Shown here: in pieces, positions 36,458 to 46,351 of the stretch
How positions within the stretch are numbered: the first letter of the stretch is position 1
How the letters are laid out: each line of letters starts with the position of its first letter
From: Pseudorhodobacter ferrugineus DSM 5888
GTDB taxonomy: Bacteria; Pseudomonadota; Alphaproteobacteria; Rhodobacterales; Rhodobacteraceae
Assembly: GCF_000420745.1 (NCBI RefSeq)
Contig: NZ_ATVN01000005.1
Span: 62,001-126,000, forward strand
Reading direction: 5' to 3'
DNA: 64,000 nt
Made by a program: the position numbers and the translations under genes
Notes under the pieces: generated by a model
The model's database searches: none
Seen by the model: only the letters and a program-made list of their open reading frames with translations
What the model was told of the DNA's origin: nothing

Positions 36458-37603
36458 ATGACACATAATCCCATCCGACCCTGGCGCAATATTGCCCGCC
36501 GCAAATCCCGCCAGATCATGGTGGGCAAGGTGGCGGTTGGCGGGGATGCACCGATTTCCGTGCAAACCATGACCAACACCCTGACCACCGATATCAAAGC
36601 CACGATTGAACAGATCCAGCGCTGTGCCGTGGCGGGTGCCGATATCGTGCGTGTGTCTGCGCCTGATCGCGAAAGCGCCTTGGCCCTGCGTGAGATTTGC
36701 TACGAATCTCCCGTGCCTATCGTCGCCGATATTCATTTCCACTACAAACGTGCGATTGAGGCTGCCGAGGCGGGGGCTGCGTGTTTGCGCATCAATCCCG
36801 GTAATATCGGCGATTCGTCGCGCGTGCGCGAAGTGATCAAGGCTGCCAAGGACCATGGCTGTTCTATCCGTATTGGCGTAAACGCCGGGTCACTGGAGCG
36901 TCATCTACTTGATAAATATGGCGAACCTTGCCCTGATGCGATGGTGGAATCGGGTTTGGACCATATCAAGATTTTGCAAGACAATGATTTTCACGAATTC
37001 AAGATCAGCGTGAAGGCGTCAGATGTGTTCATGGCCGCTGCCGCCTATCAACAACTGGCCGATGTTACCGATGCGCCGATCCATCTCGGCATTACCGAGG
37101 CAGGCGGCCTACAGTCCGGCACCGTGAAATCCGCGATCGGCCTTGGCAACCTCTTGTGGTCCGGTATCGGCGACACGATCCGCGTGTCCCTGTCCGCCGA
37201 TCCGGTCGAAGAGGTGAAGGTCGGGTTTGAAATCCTAAAATCACTTGGCTTGCGCCACCGTGGTGTGACCATCATTTCCTGCCCGTCTTGTGCGCGCCAA
37301 GGCTTTGACGTGATCAAAACAGTAACCGAACTTGAAAACCGCTTGGCCCATATCACCACCTCGCTCAGCCTTTCCATCATCGGCTGCGTGGTCAATGGCC
37401 CTGGCGAGGCTTTGATGACCGATATCGGCTTTACCGGCGGTGGGGCAGGGTCGGGGATGGTCTATCTTGCCGGCAAACAAAGCCATAAACTGGGCAATGA
37501 CGGCATGATTGACCACATCGTCGAACAGGTCGAAAAGAAGGCGGCAGAGCTTGAGGCCGCAGAGCTTGCGGTCGCAGAACAAGCGTCGAAGGCGTTGCTA
37601 TAA
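36458..37603 (+). CDS. ispG: 4-hydroxy-3-methylbut-2-enyl diphosphate synthase (IspG/GcpE)
   Basis: 381-residue iron-sulfur enzyme of the non-mevalonate isoprenoid pathway. The N-terminal TIM barrel starts at [11 protein letters not shown] and VADIHFHYK. The C-terminal reductase domain carries the 4Fe-4S ligands in [10 protein letters not shown] and [12 protein letters not shown]. The ATG at 36458 is preceded by a poor ribosome-binding site; an in-frame GTG at 36449 is an alternative. It lies 85 bp after the RodZ-like gene, as is common in bacteria. Confidence 0.95.
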   Translation: MTHNPIRPWRNIARRKSRQIMVGKVAVGGDAPISVQTMTNTLTTDIKATIEQIQRCAVAGADIVRVSAPDRESALALREICYESPVPIVADIHFHYKRAIEAAEAGAACLRINPGNIGDSSRVREVIKAAKDHGCSIRIGVNAGSLERHLLDKYGEPCPDAMVESGLDHIKILQDNDFHEFKISVKASDVFMAAAAYQQLADVTDAPIHLGITEAGGLQSGTVKSAIGLGNLLWSGIGDTIRVSLSADPVEEVKVGFEILKSLGLRHRGVTIISCPSCARQGFDVIKTVTELENRLAHITTSLSLSIIGCVVNGPGEALMTDIGFTGGGAGSGMVYLAGKQSHKLGNDGMIDHIVEQVEKKAAELEAAELAVAEQASKALL

Positions 37604-37608
37604 CTTCG

Positions 37609-37664
37609 CCTTCATCTTGGTAAAAATACTCCACGGGGGTCCGGGGGTGGGAAACCCCCGGCGC
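37609..37664 (+). repeat. dispersed intergenic repeat, copy 8, with GC hairpin
   Basis: The box TTCATCTTGGTAAAAATACT is followed by CCGGGGGT-GGGAA-ACCCCCGG. It fills the gap between the convergent ispG and dsbA-like stop codons and likely acts as a terminator. Confidence 0.65.
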
Positions 37665-37683
37665 TGGTCGGTAAAAACCAACC

Positions 37684-38427
37684 TCAGCCTTTGCGCTGAC
37701 CCTCCACGATCTGGCGCATCCCGTCCAGCGGCACATAGCCGCGCACCAATGTCTGGTCGATTACAAAGGTCGGCGTGCCATTGATGTCCAGCCGCTGCGC
37801 CAGCGCGCGGTTTGCCTCGATCACCGAGGTCACCTCGGGCGCGTCCATATGCGCCACAACCGCCGCCACATCTTTCAGCCCAACCTCGGCGCCAAGGGTG
37901 GCAAGGCTTTCATTGGTCACATCGCCCTTCATCACCATCAGCGCGTCATGGGCTTTCTCATAAGCCTCGGCCCCTTCAACCTGCAGCACTGCCACGGCAA
38001 AGCGGGATGCCATCTCGGATTGTGGCCCAAGGATCGGGAACTCTTTGACAACAAAGCGGATATTGCCGTCTGATTTGATCAGCTCGGACACTTTCTCGAA
38101 CGCTTTTTTGCAATATCCGCAGCGGTAATCCATGAATTCCACCAAGGTGATATCGCCGTCAGGATTGCCACCCACCCAGCTTGCCGGATCATTCAAAATC
38201 TCGTCGGAATTGGCCGCCAGCAGCGCCAGATCATTGTTGGCCTCTTCATCATTGCGCCGCTCTTCCAGGACCGCGATTGCTTCCATCAGCACCTCGGGGT
38301 TTTCCATCAGATAGGCCCGCACTTCGGCGCGGAAATCCGTGCGCTCGGCATCCGACAGTTTGCTTTGCGCAAAGACGGGCGTTGCAAGGGCCAAGGCAAG
38401 GGCTGTGGTGGCGATCAGTTTTTTCAT
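37684..38427 (-). CDS. DsbA-like thiol:disulfide interchange protein
   Basis: 247 residues. A signal peptide (MKKLIATTALALALATPVFA) leads a helical N-terminal extension and a thioredoxin fold of the DsbA/Com1 (DsbG/BdbD) type. The active site is Cys103-Gly-Tyr-Cys106 (DYRCGYCKKAF) and the cis-proline is in NGTPTFVI. It acts in the periplasm; the Com1-like type with this helical extension may oxidise or isomerise. The ATG at 38427 follows CCGGAG. It diverges from the aminotransferase across 125 bp. Confidence 0.88.
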   Translation of the reverse strand: MKKLIATTALALALATPVFAQSKLSDAERTDFRAEVRAYLMENPEVLMEAIAVLEERRNDEEANNDLALLAANSDEILNDPASWVGGNPDGDITLVEFMDYRCGYCKKAFEKVSELIKSDGNIRFVVKEFPILGPQSEMASRFAVAVLQVEGAEAYEKAHDALMVMKGDVTNESLATLGAEVGLKDVAAVVAHMDAPEVTSVIEANRALAQRLDINGTPTFVIDQTLVRGYVPLDGMRQIVEGQRKG

Positions 38428-38552
38428 GCATATGCTCCGGTGACACGGGGGGGACGGCCCCGTCATGGTTGACCTTTTCCCCCTCATGCCCGATTGCAGG
38501 GGGGCAGGGCAACCCAATTGCCCGTGACCAAACGCAGCATAGGGGCGAAAAG

Positions 38553-39704
38553 ATGCGAGTATCAAGGCGCGGGGCCGTTGATCCCTTTATTGTGATGGAT
38601 GTGATGGAAGCCGCACGCGCAGCCGAGGCCGCAGGGCGCAGCATCATCCATATGGAAGTAGGCCAACCCGGCACACCCGCACCCAAAGGCGCGCGCGATG
38701 CGGTGACGGCGGCGATGGGGCATGGTGCGCTTGGTTATACCGTGGCGCTTGGCCTGCCAGAGCTTCGCGCAGGCATCGCGGCGTTGTACCAACGCTGGTA
38801 CGGCGTAACGCTGGACCCTGCGCGTGTAGTAGTGACTTCGGGGTCGTCTGCGGCCTTCCTTTTGGCCTTTACCGCGCTGTTTGAGGCGGGCGACCGTGTG
38901 GGTCTGGGCGAGCCGGGCTATCCATCGTATCGCCAAATCCTGCGGGCCTTGTCGCTGACCCCCGTGGGTATTCCGGCGAGCGTTATGAACCGCCTGCAAC
39001 CGACCCCTGCCGATATGGCTGGCATTCAAATGGCTGGGATGATCGTGGCCAGCCCCGGCAACCCATCGGGCACCATGCTGGACCATGCAGCCCTCAAGTC
39101 GCTGATGGATCATTGTGCGGCGCATGACATTGCCTTTATCTCGGATGAGATTTACCACGGGCTGCATTACGGCGACCGTGCGACCTCGGCCTTGGAAATC
39201 AGCGATGATTGCTACGTCATCAACTCCTTTTCTAAATATTTCAGCATGACAGGCTGGCGCGTGGGCTGGATGGTGGTGCCGCAGGACCATGTGCGGCTGA
39301 TCGAACGGCTGGCGCAAAACATGTTCATTTGCCCGCCCCATGCCAGCCAAATCGCCGCCCTTGCCGCCTTGGATTGCGTGCCCGAGCTGGAGGCCAACCG
39401 CACCGTTTACGCCCAGAACCGCCAATTGATGCTAGAGGGCCTGCGCGCGGCGGGTTTTACCAAAATCGCGCCCCCCGATGGGGCGTTCTATATCTATGCC
39501 GATGTGTCGGATCTGACCGATGACAGCCTTGGTTTTGCAGCACAAATCCTTGAACAGGCGGGTGTAGCTGTCACCCCCGGGCTGGATTTCGACCCCGTTC
39601 GCGGCGCGCAGACCTTGCGCTTTTCCTATGCCCGCAGCACGGAGGAGATCATGACGGGGCTTGCGCGGCTGGCAGCGTTTATGGGCCAGTATTCCAAGCT
39701 GTGA
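38553..39704 (+). CDS. class I/II pyridoxal-phosphate aminotransferase
   Basis: 383 residues. Fold-type I aminotransferase with VGQPGTPAP, GYTVALGLPELR, VASPGNPSGT, ISDEIYHGLHYG and the PLP lysine in NSFSKYFSMTGWRVGW. The set resembles aspartate/aromatic-type enzymes and no substrate can be fixed. I start at the ATG at 38553, where family similarity begins; the open frame further upstream runs over the dsbA promoter. Confidence 0.88.
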   Translation: MRVSRRGAVDPFIVMDVMEAARAAEAAGRSIIHMEVGQPGTPAPKGARDAVTAAMGHGALGYTVALGLPELRAGIAALYQRWYGVTLDPARVVVTSGSSAAFLLAFTALFEAGDRVGLGEPGYPSYRQILRALSLTPVGIPASVMNRLQPTPADMAGIQMAGMIVASPGNPSGTMLDHAALKSLMDHCAAHDIAFISDEIYHGLHYGDRATSALEISDDCYVINSFSKYFSMTGWRVGWMVVPQDHVRLIERLAQNMFICPPHASQIAALAALDCVPELEANRTVYAQNRQLMLEGLRAAGFTKIAPPDGAFYIYADVSDLTDDSLGFAAQILEQAGVAVTPGLDFDPVRGAQTLRFSYARSTEEIMTGLARLAAFMGQYSKL

Positions 39705-39753
39705 ATTTACATTCGGCCGCACAACCCGGATAAAGGTGCAAAACGGGGGAAGC

Positions 39754-40956
39754 ATGCGGGCAGTATTGGGCATAATCGCGACGATCTGGATGGGTGCGGC
39801 ACCCGTTTGGGCGCAGGACCTGTCAGCGATTGCGCGGCTTTTGCCCGAAACATCAAGCATTACAGACAGCGGGCGCGGGGTGTCGCTTGACCTGACCATT
39901 TCACAATCGGTGCCGTGGCGGGTGCGGGTGCTGGACACGCCGCCGCGCCTGATCCTTGACACGCGCGAGGTGGATTTTGCGCAAATCGCCGCAGTTCCGC
40001 GCCGTAGTGATGCCGTGGTTGATTTGCGCGCAGGCGTGTTTCGCCCGGGCTGGTCGCGGCTGGTGTTGGAGCTGTCGGGGCCATTCGCGGTCAAATCGGC
40101 GGCAATGGATACGGCAGGGACAGAGGGAGCGCGGATCAACGTAACCCTTGCCCCAGCGTCGCAGCAGGATTTCGCCGTCCTTGCTGCTGCCCCCGAACCC
40201 GAAGGCTGGGCCTTGCCGAAACCTGCTGATGTGCCAAAAGTCCTTCCACACGGGGCAGGGCCGCTGGTTGTGGTGCTGGACCCCGGCCACGGTGGCATCG
40301 ACCCCGGCGCCGAAAACGATGGCCACCGCGAAGCTGATCTGGTCCTTACTTTTGCGCGCGAATTCAAAGAGGCCTTGCAGCGCAGTGGTGATTTTCTGGT
40401 GATCCTGACCCGCGACGAGGATGTTTTCGTCCCACTCGAGGCGCGGATATCGGTGGCGCGTGCGGCGGGGGCCAATGTGCTGATCTCGCTTCATGCCGAT
40501 GCTTTGGCCGAAGGCGATGCCTCGGGGGCGACGCTCTACACGCTTTCAAATGATGCGACAGATGAGGCGTCCAAAGCCCTTGCCGAACGCCACGACCGTG
40601 ATGATCTGCTGGCCGGGATTGATTTGACCGAACAAGACGATCTGATCGCCCATGTGCTGATGGATATGGCCCGCACCCAAACCACGCCGCGGGTGGATAG
40701 GCTAGCCGAGGCTTTGAAAGCCGAAATTAAGGCCGAAGGCCTACGGATGCACCGAAAACCGATCCAATCCGGTGGGTTTTCGGTGCTCAAATCACCCGAT
40801 ATTCCGTCTATTCTGATCGAACTGGGGTTTTTATCGTCCGACCGTGACCTGGCCCATTTGACCGACCCCGCGTGGCGCGCAAGGATGATTGCAGCACTGG
40901 GTACGGGTTTGACCAAATGGGCCGCAGCCGAGGCGGCCTTGAATGGCGGCCAATAG
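39754..40956 (+). CDS. N-acetylmuramoyl-L-alanine amidase (AmiC-type)
   Basis: 400 residues. Signal peptide (to about residue 20, VWAQ), an AMIN targeting domain (about 25-130) and a C-terminal Amidase_3 zinc domain (about 167-395). Zinc ligands and active site appear in LDPGHGGIDPGAE, the HREADL Glu, SLHADA and PSILIELGFLS. It cleaves the amide bond between MurNAc and the stem peptide during septum splitting. It lies just before the PBP1A gene, consistent with a wall-remodelling cluster. The ATG follows GGGGGAAGC. Confidence 0.92.
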   Translation: MRAVLGIIATIWMGAAPVWAQDLSAIARLLPETSSITDSGRGVSLDLTISQSVPWRVRVLDTPPRLILDTREVDFAQIAAVPRRSDAVVDLRAGVFRPGWSRLVLELSGPFAVKSAAMDTAGTEGARINVTLAPASQQDFAVLAAAPEPEGWALPKPADVPKVLPHGAGPLVVVLDPGHGGIDPGAENDGHREADLVLTFAREFKEALQRSGDFLVILTRDEDVFVPLEARISVARAAGANVLISLHADALAEGDASGATLYTLSNDATDEASKALAERHDRDDLLAGIDLTEQDDLIAHVLMDMARTQTTPRVDRLAEALKAEIKAEGLRMHRKPIQSGGFSVLKSPDIPSILIELGFLSSDRDLAHLTDPAWRARMIAALGTGLTKWAAAEAALNGGQ

Positions 40957-41018
40957 GCCAAATGTGATGAGTTCCCGATAAATTGCGCAAGATCACGCCA
41001 TGATGATGGGGAGTTCTT

Positions 41019-41047
41019 TTGACCCCACTCTATATGCTCTATATAGG
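41019..41047 (+). promoter_or_regulatory. sigma-70-like promoter of the PBP1A gene
   Basis: TTGACC, a 17-bp spacer, then TATAGG, ending 28 bp before the TTG start. Confidence 0.5.
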
Positions 41048-41075
41048 TCTGATCGGATAATATGGGGAATATGCC

Positions 41076-43634
41076 TTGATACGGTTCATTGGGTCATTTT
41101 TTGGCGGCATTTTCACTTTGCTGACGCTGGGCGTGTTTTTCGCAGCCCTGTCGATTGGCGCGATTTTCTACATGTACAGCCGCGACTTGCCCAGCCACGA
41201 AAGCCTGGCCCAATACGCGCCGCCCACCATCAGCCGCGTCTATTCGGGCGAAGGCAGCATGATGGACGAATTCGCCAAGGAACGCCGGATTTTTGTCAGC
41301 AGCGAGGAAATCCCCGAGCTGATCAAACACGCCTTTATCAGCGCCGAGGACAAGAATTTTTACACCCACCACGGCTATGACGCGCGCGGTATTGCTGCGG
41401 CAGCGATTGAGGCGGTGCGGTCGCGCGGCGAAACGGTGCGCGGTGCGTCCACCATCACGCAGCAGGTCATGAAAAACTTTCTTTTAGGTGGAGAGCGCAA
41501 AGCCGAACGCAAGATCAAGGAGATCATTCTTGCGACACGGATTGAAGAAACGCTGAGCAAGGAAAAGATTCTTGAGCTGTATCTGAACGAGATTTTCCTG
41601 GGCCAGAACTCTTATGGTGTGGCTGCTGCTGCGCAGACCTATTTCAATAAAACCCTAAGCGAACTTGCCCCGCATGAGGCAGCGATGCTGGCCTCGATGC
41701 CGCAAGCGCCGGGCAAATACCACCCCGTCACCGCCAAAAAGCGTGTGACCGAACGGCGCGATTATGTGCTGCGCGAAATGTGGCAGAACGGTTATATCGA
41801 CGAGGCGACATATCGGTCGGAAAAGGAACTGCCGCTGAAATCGGTCCAAAACGGCGATTTTCCGGCGTTCCGCGATGCCCTTCCACCGCGCGATTATTTC
41901 TCCGATGAAATCCGCCGCCAACTGTCCGGCACCTTTGGCGAGGATGAGTTTTTCGGCGGTGGTCTGACCATCCGCGCAACCGTTGACCGCGAATTGCAAA
42001 CCGAGGCCGCCAAGGCGTTACAGGCGGGTCTTGAAGGGTTTGACCGCGGGCAGGGCATCTGGAATGGCACCCGCCGCGTGATTGACCCCAGCCTGCTGTC
42101 GTCTGAGGAAGGCTGGCGCGAGGCGCTGGCCGCCGCCGATGTTGCCCGCGATATTGATGGCTGGAAAGCGGCGATCGTGCTGGAAATCGGCGAAACATCG
42201 GCGCGGATCGGGATTGAAGGCGTGGCCGAAGACGAAGACGGCCACTTTATTCCGCCGGAAGATGTGACTTGGGCGCGCAAACGTCAGGCCGATGGCCGGC
42301 TTGGCAAAAAGGCCACTGTGGCGGGCGATCTGGTCAGTGTGGGTGATGTGGTGCATGTGCGCGCCATGACCAAAGATGACGATGGCAGCTTTATCCGTTG
42401 GACTCTGCGCCAAGTGCCCGAGGTGCAAGGTGCTTTCATGGCGATGGACGTGGATTCTGGCCGCGTTTTGGCCATGCAGGGCGGGTTTTCCTATCAGCAT
42501 TCGGTGTTCAACCGCGCCACACAGGCGCAACGCCAGCCCGGTTCCAGCTTTAAGCCCTTTGTCTATGCGGCGGCACTCGACAGCGGCTTTACCCCCGCCA
42601 CCATCGTTGTCGATGCGCCGATCGAGGTGAACACCCCGCAAGGCATCTGGCGGCCACGCAACTCGTCCAACAAATTCTATGGGCCAACCCCTGTGCGCAC
42701 GGGGATTGAACAGTCACGCAACCTGATGACAATTCGTATCGCCGAAGAAATCGGCATGGATGTGGTTGCAGGCTATGCCGAACGCTTTGGCGTTTATGAC
42801 AAAATGGGCCAGTTTCTGGCCAACGCGCTGGGGTCGGAAGAAACCACCTTGTTCAAGATGGTCGCGGCCTATGCGATGTTTGCCAATGGCGGCGAACGCG
42901 TGGAACCGACGCTGGTGGACCGCGTTCAAGACCGTTATGGCCGTACCGTTTATCGCCATGACCAGCGCAAATGCGACGATTGCCAATTGGCATCGTTGAA
43001 CCCGAACGAACTGCCCGACATAAGTTCAAGCCGTGAACGCGTGATGGATGCAATTACCGCCTATCAGCTGACCTCGATGATGGAAGGTGTTGTTGTTCGC
43101 GGCACTGCCAAGGGCATCAACTTGCCGGTGCCGATTGCAGGCAAAACCGGCACCACGAATGACGCCAAAGATGTATGGTTCGTGGGCTTTTCGTCGAACA
43201 TCGCGGCGGGCTGCTATATCGGCTATGACAGCCCGCGCAGCATGGGCAAGGCCTATGGCGGCACCCTTTGCGGCCCTGTCTTTGAGCGTTTTATGAAAAC
43301 GGCCGTGGCGAAATATGGCGGAACCAAATTTAAGGTGCCACCGGGCGGCTATTTCAAGAAAATCGACCGCTTTACCGGCGCGGTTCTCTCTGACGATGCC
43401 ACGGGCGACAATGTGATTTCGGAATACTTCCGTGAAGGCGAAGACCCGATCAACAGCCTTGGCATGATGGTCGATGGTGGGTTTGGTATGGGTTCCAACC
43501 TGCCACTTTTTGCCTATGGTGAAACGGATACGGGTGGCGATTCGGGACAATCGGTCACGACCGCCAGCGGCAAAACCAAGGTGCTGCCGAAAAAGGCAGA
43601 CTTTGGCACGCTCAGTTCCGGCGGGCTTTATTAA
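41076..43634 (+). CDS. mrcA: class A penicillin-binding protein 1A
   Basis: 852 residues. Short cytoplasmic tail and N-terminal membrane anchor (about 5-30), glycosyltransferase domain GT51 (EDKNFYTHHGYD, then GASTITQQVMKNFLL), OB-like insert (about 310-450) and transpeptidase domain with the SxxK in RQPGSSFKPF and KTGTT. It polymerises and cross-links peptidoglycan. The start is TTG (TTG ATA CGG), preceded by ATGGGGAATATGCC; the ATG just upstream is out of frame and stops after two codons. Confidence 0.95.
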   Translation: MIRFIGSFFGGIFTLLTLGVFFAALSIGAIFYMYSRDLPSHESLAQYAPPTISRVYSGEGSMMDEFAKERRIFVSSEEIPELIKHAFISAEDKNFYTHHGYDARGIAAAAIEAVRSRGETVRGASTITQQVMKNFLLGGERKAERKIKEIILATRIEETLSKEKILELYLNEIFLGQNSYGVAAAAQTYFNKTLSELAPHEAAMLASMPQAPGKYHPVTAKKRVTERRDYVLREMWQNGYIDEATYRSEKELPLKSVQNGDFPAFRDALPPRDYFSDEIRRQLSGTFGEDEFFGGGLTIRATVDRELQTEAAKALQAGLEGFDRGQGIWNGTRRVIDPSLLSSEEGWREALAAADVARDIDGWKAAIVLEIGETSARIGIEGVAEDEDGHFIPPEDVTWARKRQADGRLGKKATVAGDLVSVGDVVHVRAMTKDDDGSFIRWTLRQVPEVQGAFMAMDVDSGRVLAMQGGFSYQHSVFNRATQAQRQPGSSFKPFVYAAALDSGFTPATIVVDAPIEVNTPQGIWRPRNSSNKFYGPTPVRTGIEQSRNLMTIRIAEEIGMDVVAGYAERFGVYDKMGQFLANALGSEETTLFKMVAAYAMFANGGERVEPTLVDRVQDRYGRTVYRHDQRKCDDCQLASLNPNELPDISSSRERVMDAITAYQLTSMMEGVVVRGTAKGINLPVPIAGKTGTTNDAKDVWFVGFSSNIAAGCYIGYDSPRSMGKAYGGTLCGPVFERFMKTAVAKYGGTKFKVPPGGYFKKIDRFTGAVLSDDATGDNVISEYFREGEDPINSLGMMVDGGFGMGSNLPLFAYGETDTGGDSGQSVTTASGKTKVLPKKADFGTLSSGGLY

Positions 43635-43755
43635 CGGGTGGCGGTAACGAGTGGGCTGGCGGGGCACCCTTGCCCAAGCCCGCCCAAACCGCTATCACCC
43701 GCCCCTAAGCTGGCCTATCCAACCCATCACGACCATGCCCTGCAAGGAATGCTTT

Positions 43756-44883
43756 ATGCGCGCCGAAACCCAATCCAATGTGGAAACCATCCGCAAATCG
43801 CTTGCCCTTTTGGGGCAGCGCATGGATCTGGAAACCGCGCCGCACCGGCTGGAAGAATTCAACGCCATGATCGAAAATCCCGATCTGTGGAATGATCCGG
43901 CCAAGGCGCAAAAACTGATGCGCGAACGTCAAGGCGTTTTGGACCAACTGTCCACCTACCGCCTGATTGAAACGGGCCTGCGCGACAATGTTGAATTGAT
44001 CGAGATGGGCGAGGCGGAAAATGACGCCGAGATCGTGACCGAGGCCGAGGATGCCTTGCGCGCCTTGCTGGAGCTGGCACGTGGCAAAGAGCTGGAGGCG
44101 CTGCTGAACGGCGAGGCTGATGGCAACGACACTTTCCTTGAGGTGAACGCTGGCGCAGGCGGCACAGAAAGCTGTGATTGGGCGTCCATGCTGGCGCGCA
44201 TGTATGTCCGCTGGGCGGAGAAAAAAGGCTATAAGGTTGAATTGCAGTCGATGTCGGACGGCGAAGAGGCGGGTATCAAATCGGCGGCCTACAAGATTTC
44301 CGGCCCAAACGCTTACGGCTGGTTGAAATCGGAATCGGGTGTTCACCGCCTTGTCCGGATCAGCCCCTATGACAGTGCCGCGCGCCGCCACACCTCGTTT
44401 TCGTCCGTCTGGGTCTATCCGGTAGTGGATGACAATATCGAAATTGATATCCCTGACAAAGACATCCGGATTGATACCTACCGGTCGTCCGGTGCGGGCG
44501 GGCAGCACGTCAACACCACCGACTCGGCGGTGCGGATCACCCACTTGCCAACCAATATCGTCGTGACGTCATCCATGAAATCGCAGCACCAAAACCGCGA
44601 AATTGCGATGAACGCGCTGCGCTCGCGGCTCTACCAAATGGAATTGGACAAGCGCAACGCCGCCATCAACGCGGCCCATGAAAGCAAGGGCGATGCAGGC
44701 TGGGGCAACCAGATCCGGTCGTATGTGTTGCAGCCCTACCAAATGGTCAAAGACCTGCGCACAGGGGTGGAGACATCCGACAGCCAAGGTGTGCTGGACG
44801 GGGACTTGGACAAGTTCATGGCTGCCACTCTTGCGATGGACGTTTCCGGTAAATCGCGGGCCGAGGCCAATTCCAGCGACTAA
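43756..44883 (+). CDS. prfB: peptide chain release factor 2
   Basis: 375 residues. Releases nascent chains at UGA and UAA. The GGQ peptidyl-hydrolysis motif is at 248-250. The codon-reading tripeptide at 203-205 is SPY instead of the SPF of Escherichia coli RF2, as I recall for other alphaproteobacteria. The gene is continuous: no internal UGA or programmed +1 frameshift exists. The ATG follows AGGAATGCTTT. Confidence 0.95.
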   Translation: MRAETQSNVETIRKSLALLGQRMDLETAPHRLEEFNAMIENPDLWNDPAKAQKLMRERQGVLDQLSTYRLIETGLRDNVELIEMGEAENDAEIVTEAEDALRALLELARGKELEALLNGEADGNDTFLEVNAGAGGTESCDWASMLARMYVRWAEKKGYKVELQSMSDGEEAGIKSAAYKISGPNAYGWLKSESGVHRLVRISPYDSAARRHTSFSSVWVYPVVDDNIEIDIPDKDIRIDTYRSSGAGGQHVNTTDSAVRITHLPTNIVVTSSMKSQHQNREIAMNALRSRLYQMELDKRNAAINAAHESKGDAGWGNQIRSYVLQPYQMVKDLRTGVETSDSQGVLDGDLDKFMAATLAMDVSGKSRAEANSSD

Positions 44884-44971
44884 GACGGCAGTTTTATCGT
44901 CGTATATCAAATACATCTTTGTTAGCGCGCGCCCCCACGATAGGCTTTTGCCTGACATGTAGGAGGTGTGA

Positions 44972-45745
44972 ATGTCCCAAGCTCCAGCGCAAGGCGCAAA
45001 GAAACCCGAAGTCCTGATACTTGATATGGGCGACCTTTTGGCGGCGCTCATGGCAGGTTGGGCCGATTTTCGTGCCGCACCGCGCTTTGGCCTGTTCTTT
45101 GCGGCGGTTTATGTCGCGGGCGGCTGGCTGATCCTGTATGCGCTGACCGCCACAGGGCAGATCTGGTGGACTTTGCCTGCGGCGGCAGGGTTTCCCATTC
45201 TTGGCCCGTTCATCGCCTGCGGGTTGTATGAGGTAAGCCGGAGGTTGGAGGCGGGGGAGCCGCTCAGCTGGTCTGCGGTTCTGGGCGTCATTGCGCTTCA
45301 AAAAGACCGCCAGATCCCGTCTATTGCGGTGGTTGTTGTGGTGTTCTTTTTATTCTGGAACTTTCTGGCCCATATGATTTTTGCGTTGTTCATGGGGCTT
45401 CAGGCCATGACCAATATCAGCACGTCGCTGGATGTGTTTTTTACCTTGAACGGGCTGACCATGCTGGCTATCGGCACCTTAGTGGGGGCCGTGTTTTCCG
45501 GGGTGCTGTTTTCGCTGACTGTGGTCAGCCTGCCGCTGCTGCTGGACCGCGAGGTCGATTTTGTTACCGCCATGATTACGTCTGTTTCTGTGGTGCTGAC
45601 CAATCCGGTCGTCATGCTGGTGTGGGGACTGTTGATCGCAGTGTTGCTGTTTGGCGGCATTGCCTTGGGGTTTTTGGGGTTGTTCGCCACATTGCCGCTG
45701 TTGGGTCATGCAAGCTGGCACCTCTATCGCCGCGCCTTGGCATAG
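44972..45745 (+). CDS. DUF2189 family membrane protein
   Basis: 257 residues with about six hydrophobic helices and the DUF2189 architecture (DLLAALMAGWADFRAAP at the N-terminus). Function unknown. The ATG follows TAGGAGGTGTGA, a strong ribosome-binding site. It ends at a bidirectional terminator shared with the bactofilin gene. Confidence 0.85.
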   Translation: MSQAPAQGAKKPEVLILDMGDLLAALMAGWADFRAAPRFGLFFAAVYVAGGWLILYALTATGQIWWTLPAAAGFPILGPFIACGLYEVSRRLEAGEPLSWSAVLGVIALQKDRQIPSIAVVVVVFFLFWNFLAHMIFALFMGLQAMTNISTSLDVFFTLNGLTMLAIGTLVGAVFSGVLFSLTVVSLPLLLDREVDFVTAMITSVSVVLTNPVVMLVWGLLIAVLLFGGIALGFLGLFATLPLLGHASWHLYRRALA

Positions 45746-45762
45746 CGGCGCGTGGACTGAAA

Positions 45763-45787
45763 AAGGGCACCCGCGATGGGTGCCCTT
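45763..45787. terminator. bidirectional terminator
   Basis: A 10-bp perfect stem AAGGGCACCC / GGGTGCCCTT with loop GCGAT, flanked by A and T tracts. It lies between the DUF2189 gene and the convergent bactofilin gene. Confidence 0.85.
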
Positions 45788-45814
45788 ATCTGTTTAACGA
45801 CCAAAAGACTCAGA

Positions 45815-46351
45815 TCAATTCTGATCGTTGCTGCTTGAAGACTGTGGTGCTGGCGTTGGCATATGGGGCTTGGCCGCAGGGGCTGCCGGTGCCATAGCGG
45901 CACGGCCAGTTGCCAAAGGATCATCCTGACGCTGAACCGACCCTTCGAAATGCGCACCCGATTCGATGGCGATCGTTTTGTGGATGATGTCACCCTCGAC
46001 CCGTGCGGTCGATGTCAGGCGCACTTTCAGCCCGCGGACGCGGCCAATCACGCGGCCATTGACCACGATATCATCGGCCACGATTTCACCGCGGATCGTG
46101 GCGGTTTCGCCAACGGTCAGCAAATGGGCACGGATATCGCCTTCGACCGTCCCTTCAACCTGAATATCGCCCGTGGTGCGCAGGTTGCCGGTGATTGTCA
46201 GATCCGATGCCAGAACCGAAGCCGCAGGCTTGGTTTTTGGCGTAGATGGCGTGAAATCCATCGAGCTGCGCGCGGCAGGCTCGGCTGGACGGGTGGTTTT
46301 GTCTGCCTCGGCCTTGGGGCCAGGTTCGTTGATTTTGCTTTTAGAAAACAT
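45815..46351 (-). CDS. bactofilin (polymer-forming cytoskeletal protein)
   Basis: 178 residues. A central right-handed beta-helix DUF583 core (about 45-140) has repeats such as LTITGNLRTTGDIQVEGTVEGDI (in pieces) and VNGRVIGRVRG, flanked by disordered Pro/Ala-rich ends, as in bactofilins that polymerise without nucleotide. It overlaps the upstream M23 peptidase gene by 11 bases. Bactofilins often position such peptidases in cell-shape systems. Confidence 0.93.
   Translation of the reverse strand: MFSKSKINEPGPKAEADKTTRPAEPAARSSMDFTPSTPKTKPAASVLASDLTITGNLRTTGDIQVEGTVEGDIRAHLLTVGETATIRGEIVADDIVVNGRVIGRVRGLKVRLTSTARVEGDIIHKTIAIESGAHFEGSVQRQDDPLATGRAAMAPAAPAAKPHMPTPAPQSSSSNDQN

Noticed and set aside
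43756-43840. Programmed frameshift in prfB
   Set aside because: The reading frame is continuous from the ATG with no in-frame UGA at the expected site.
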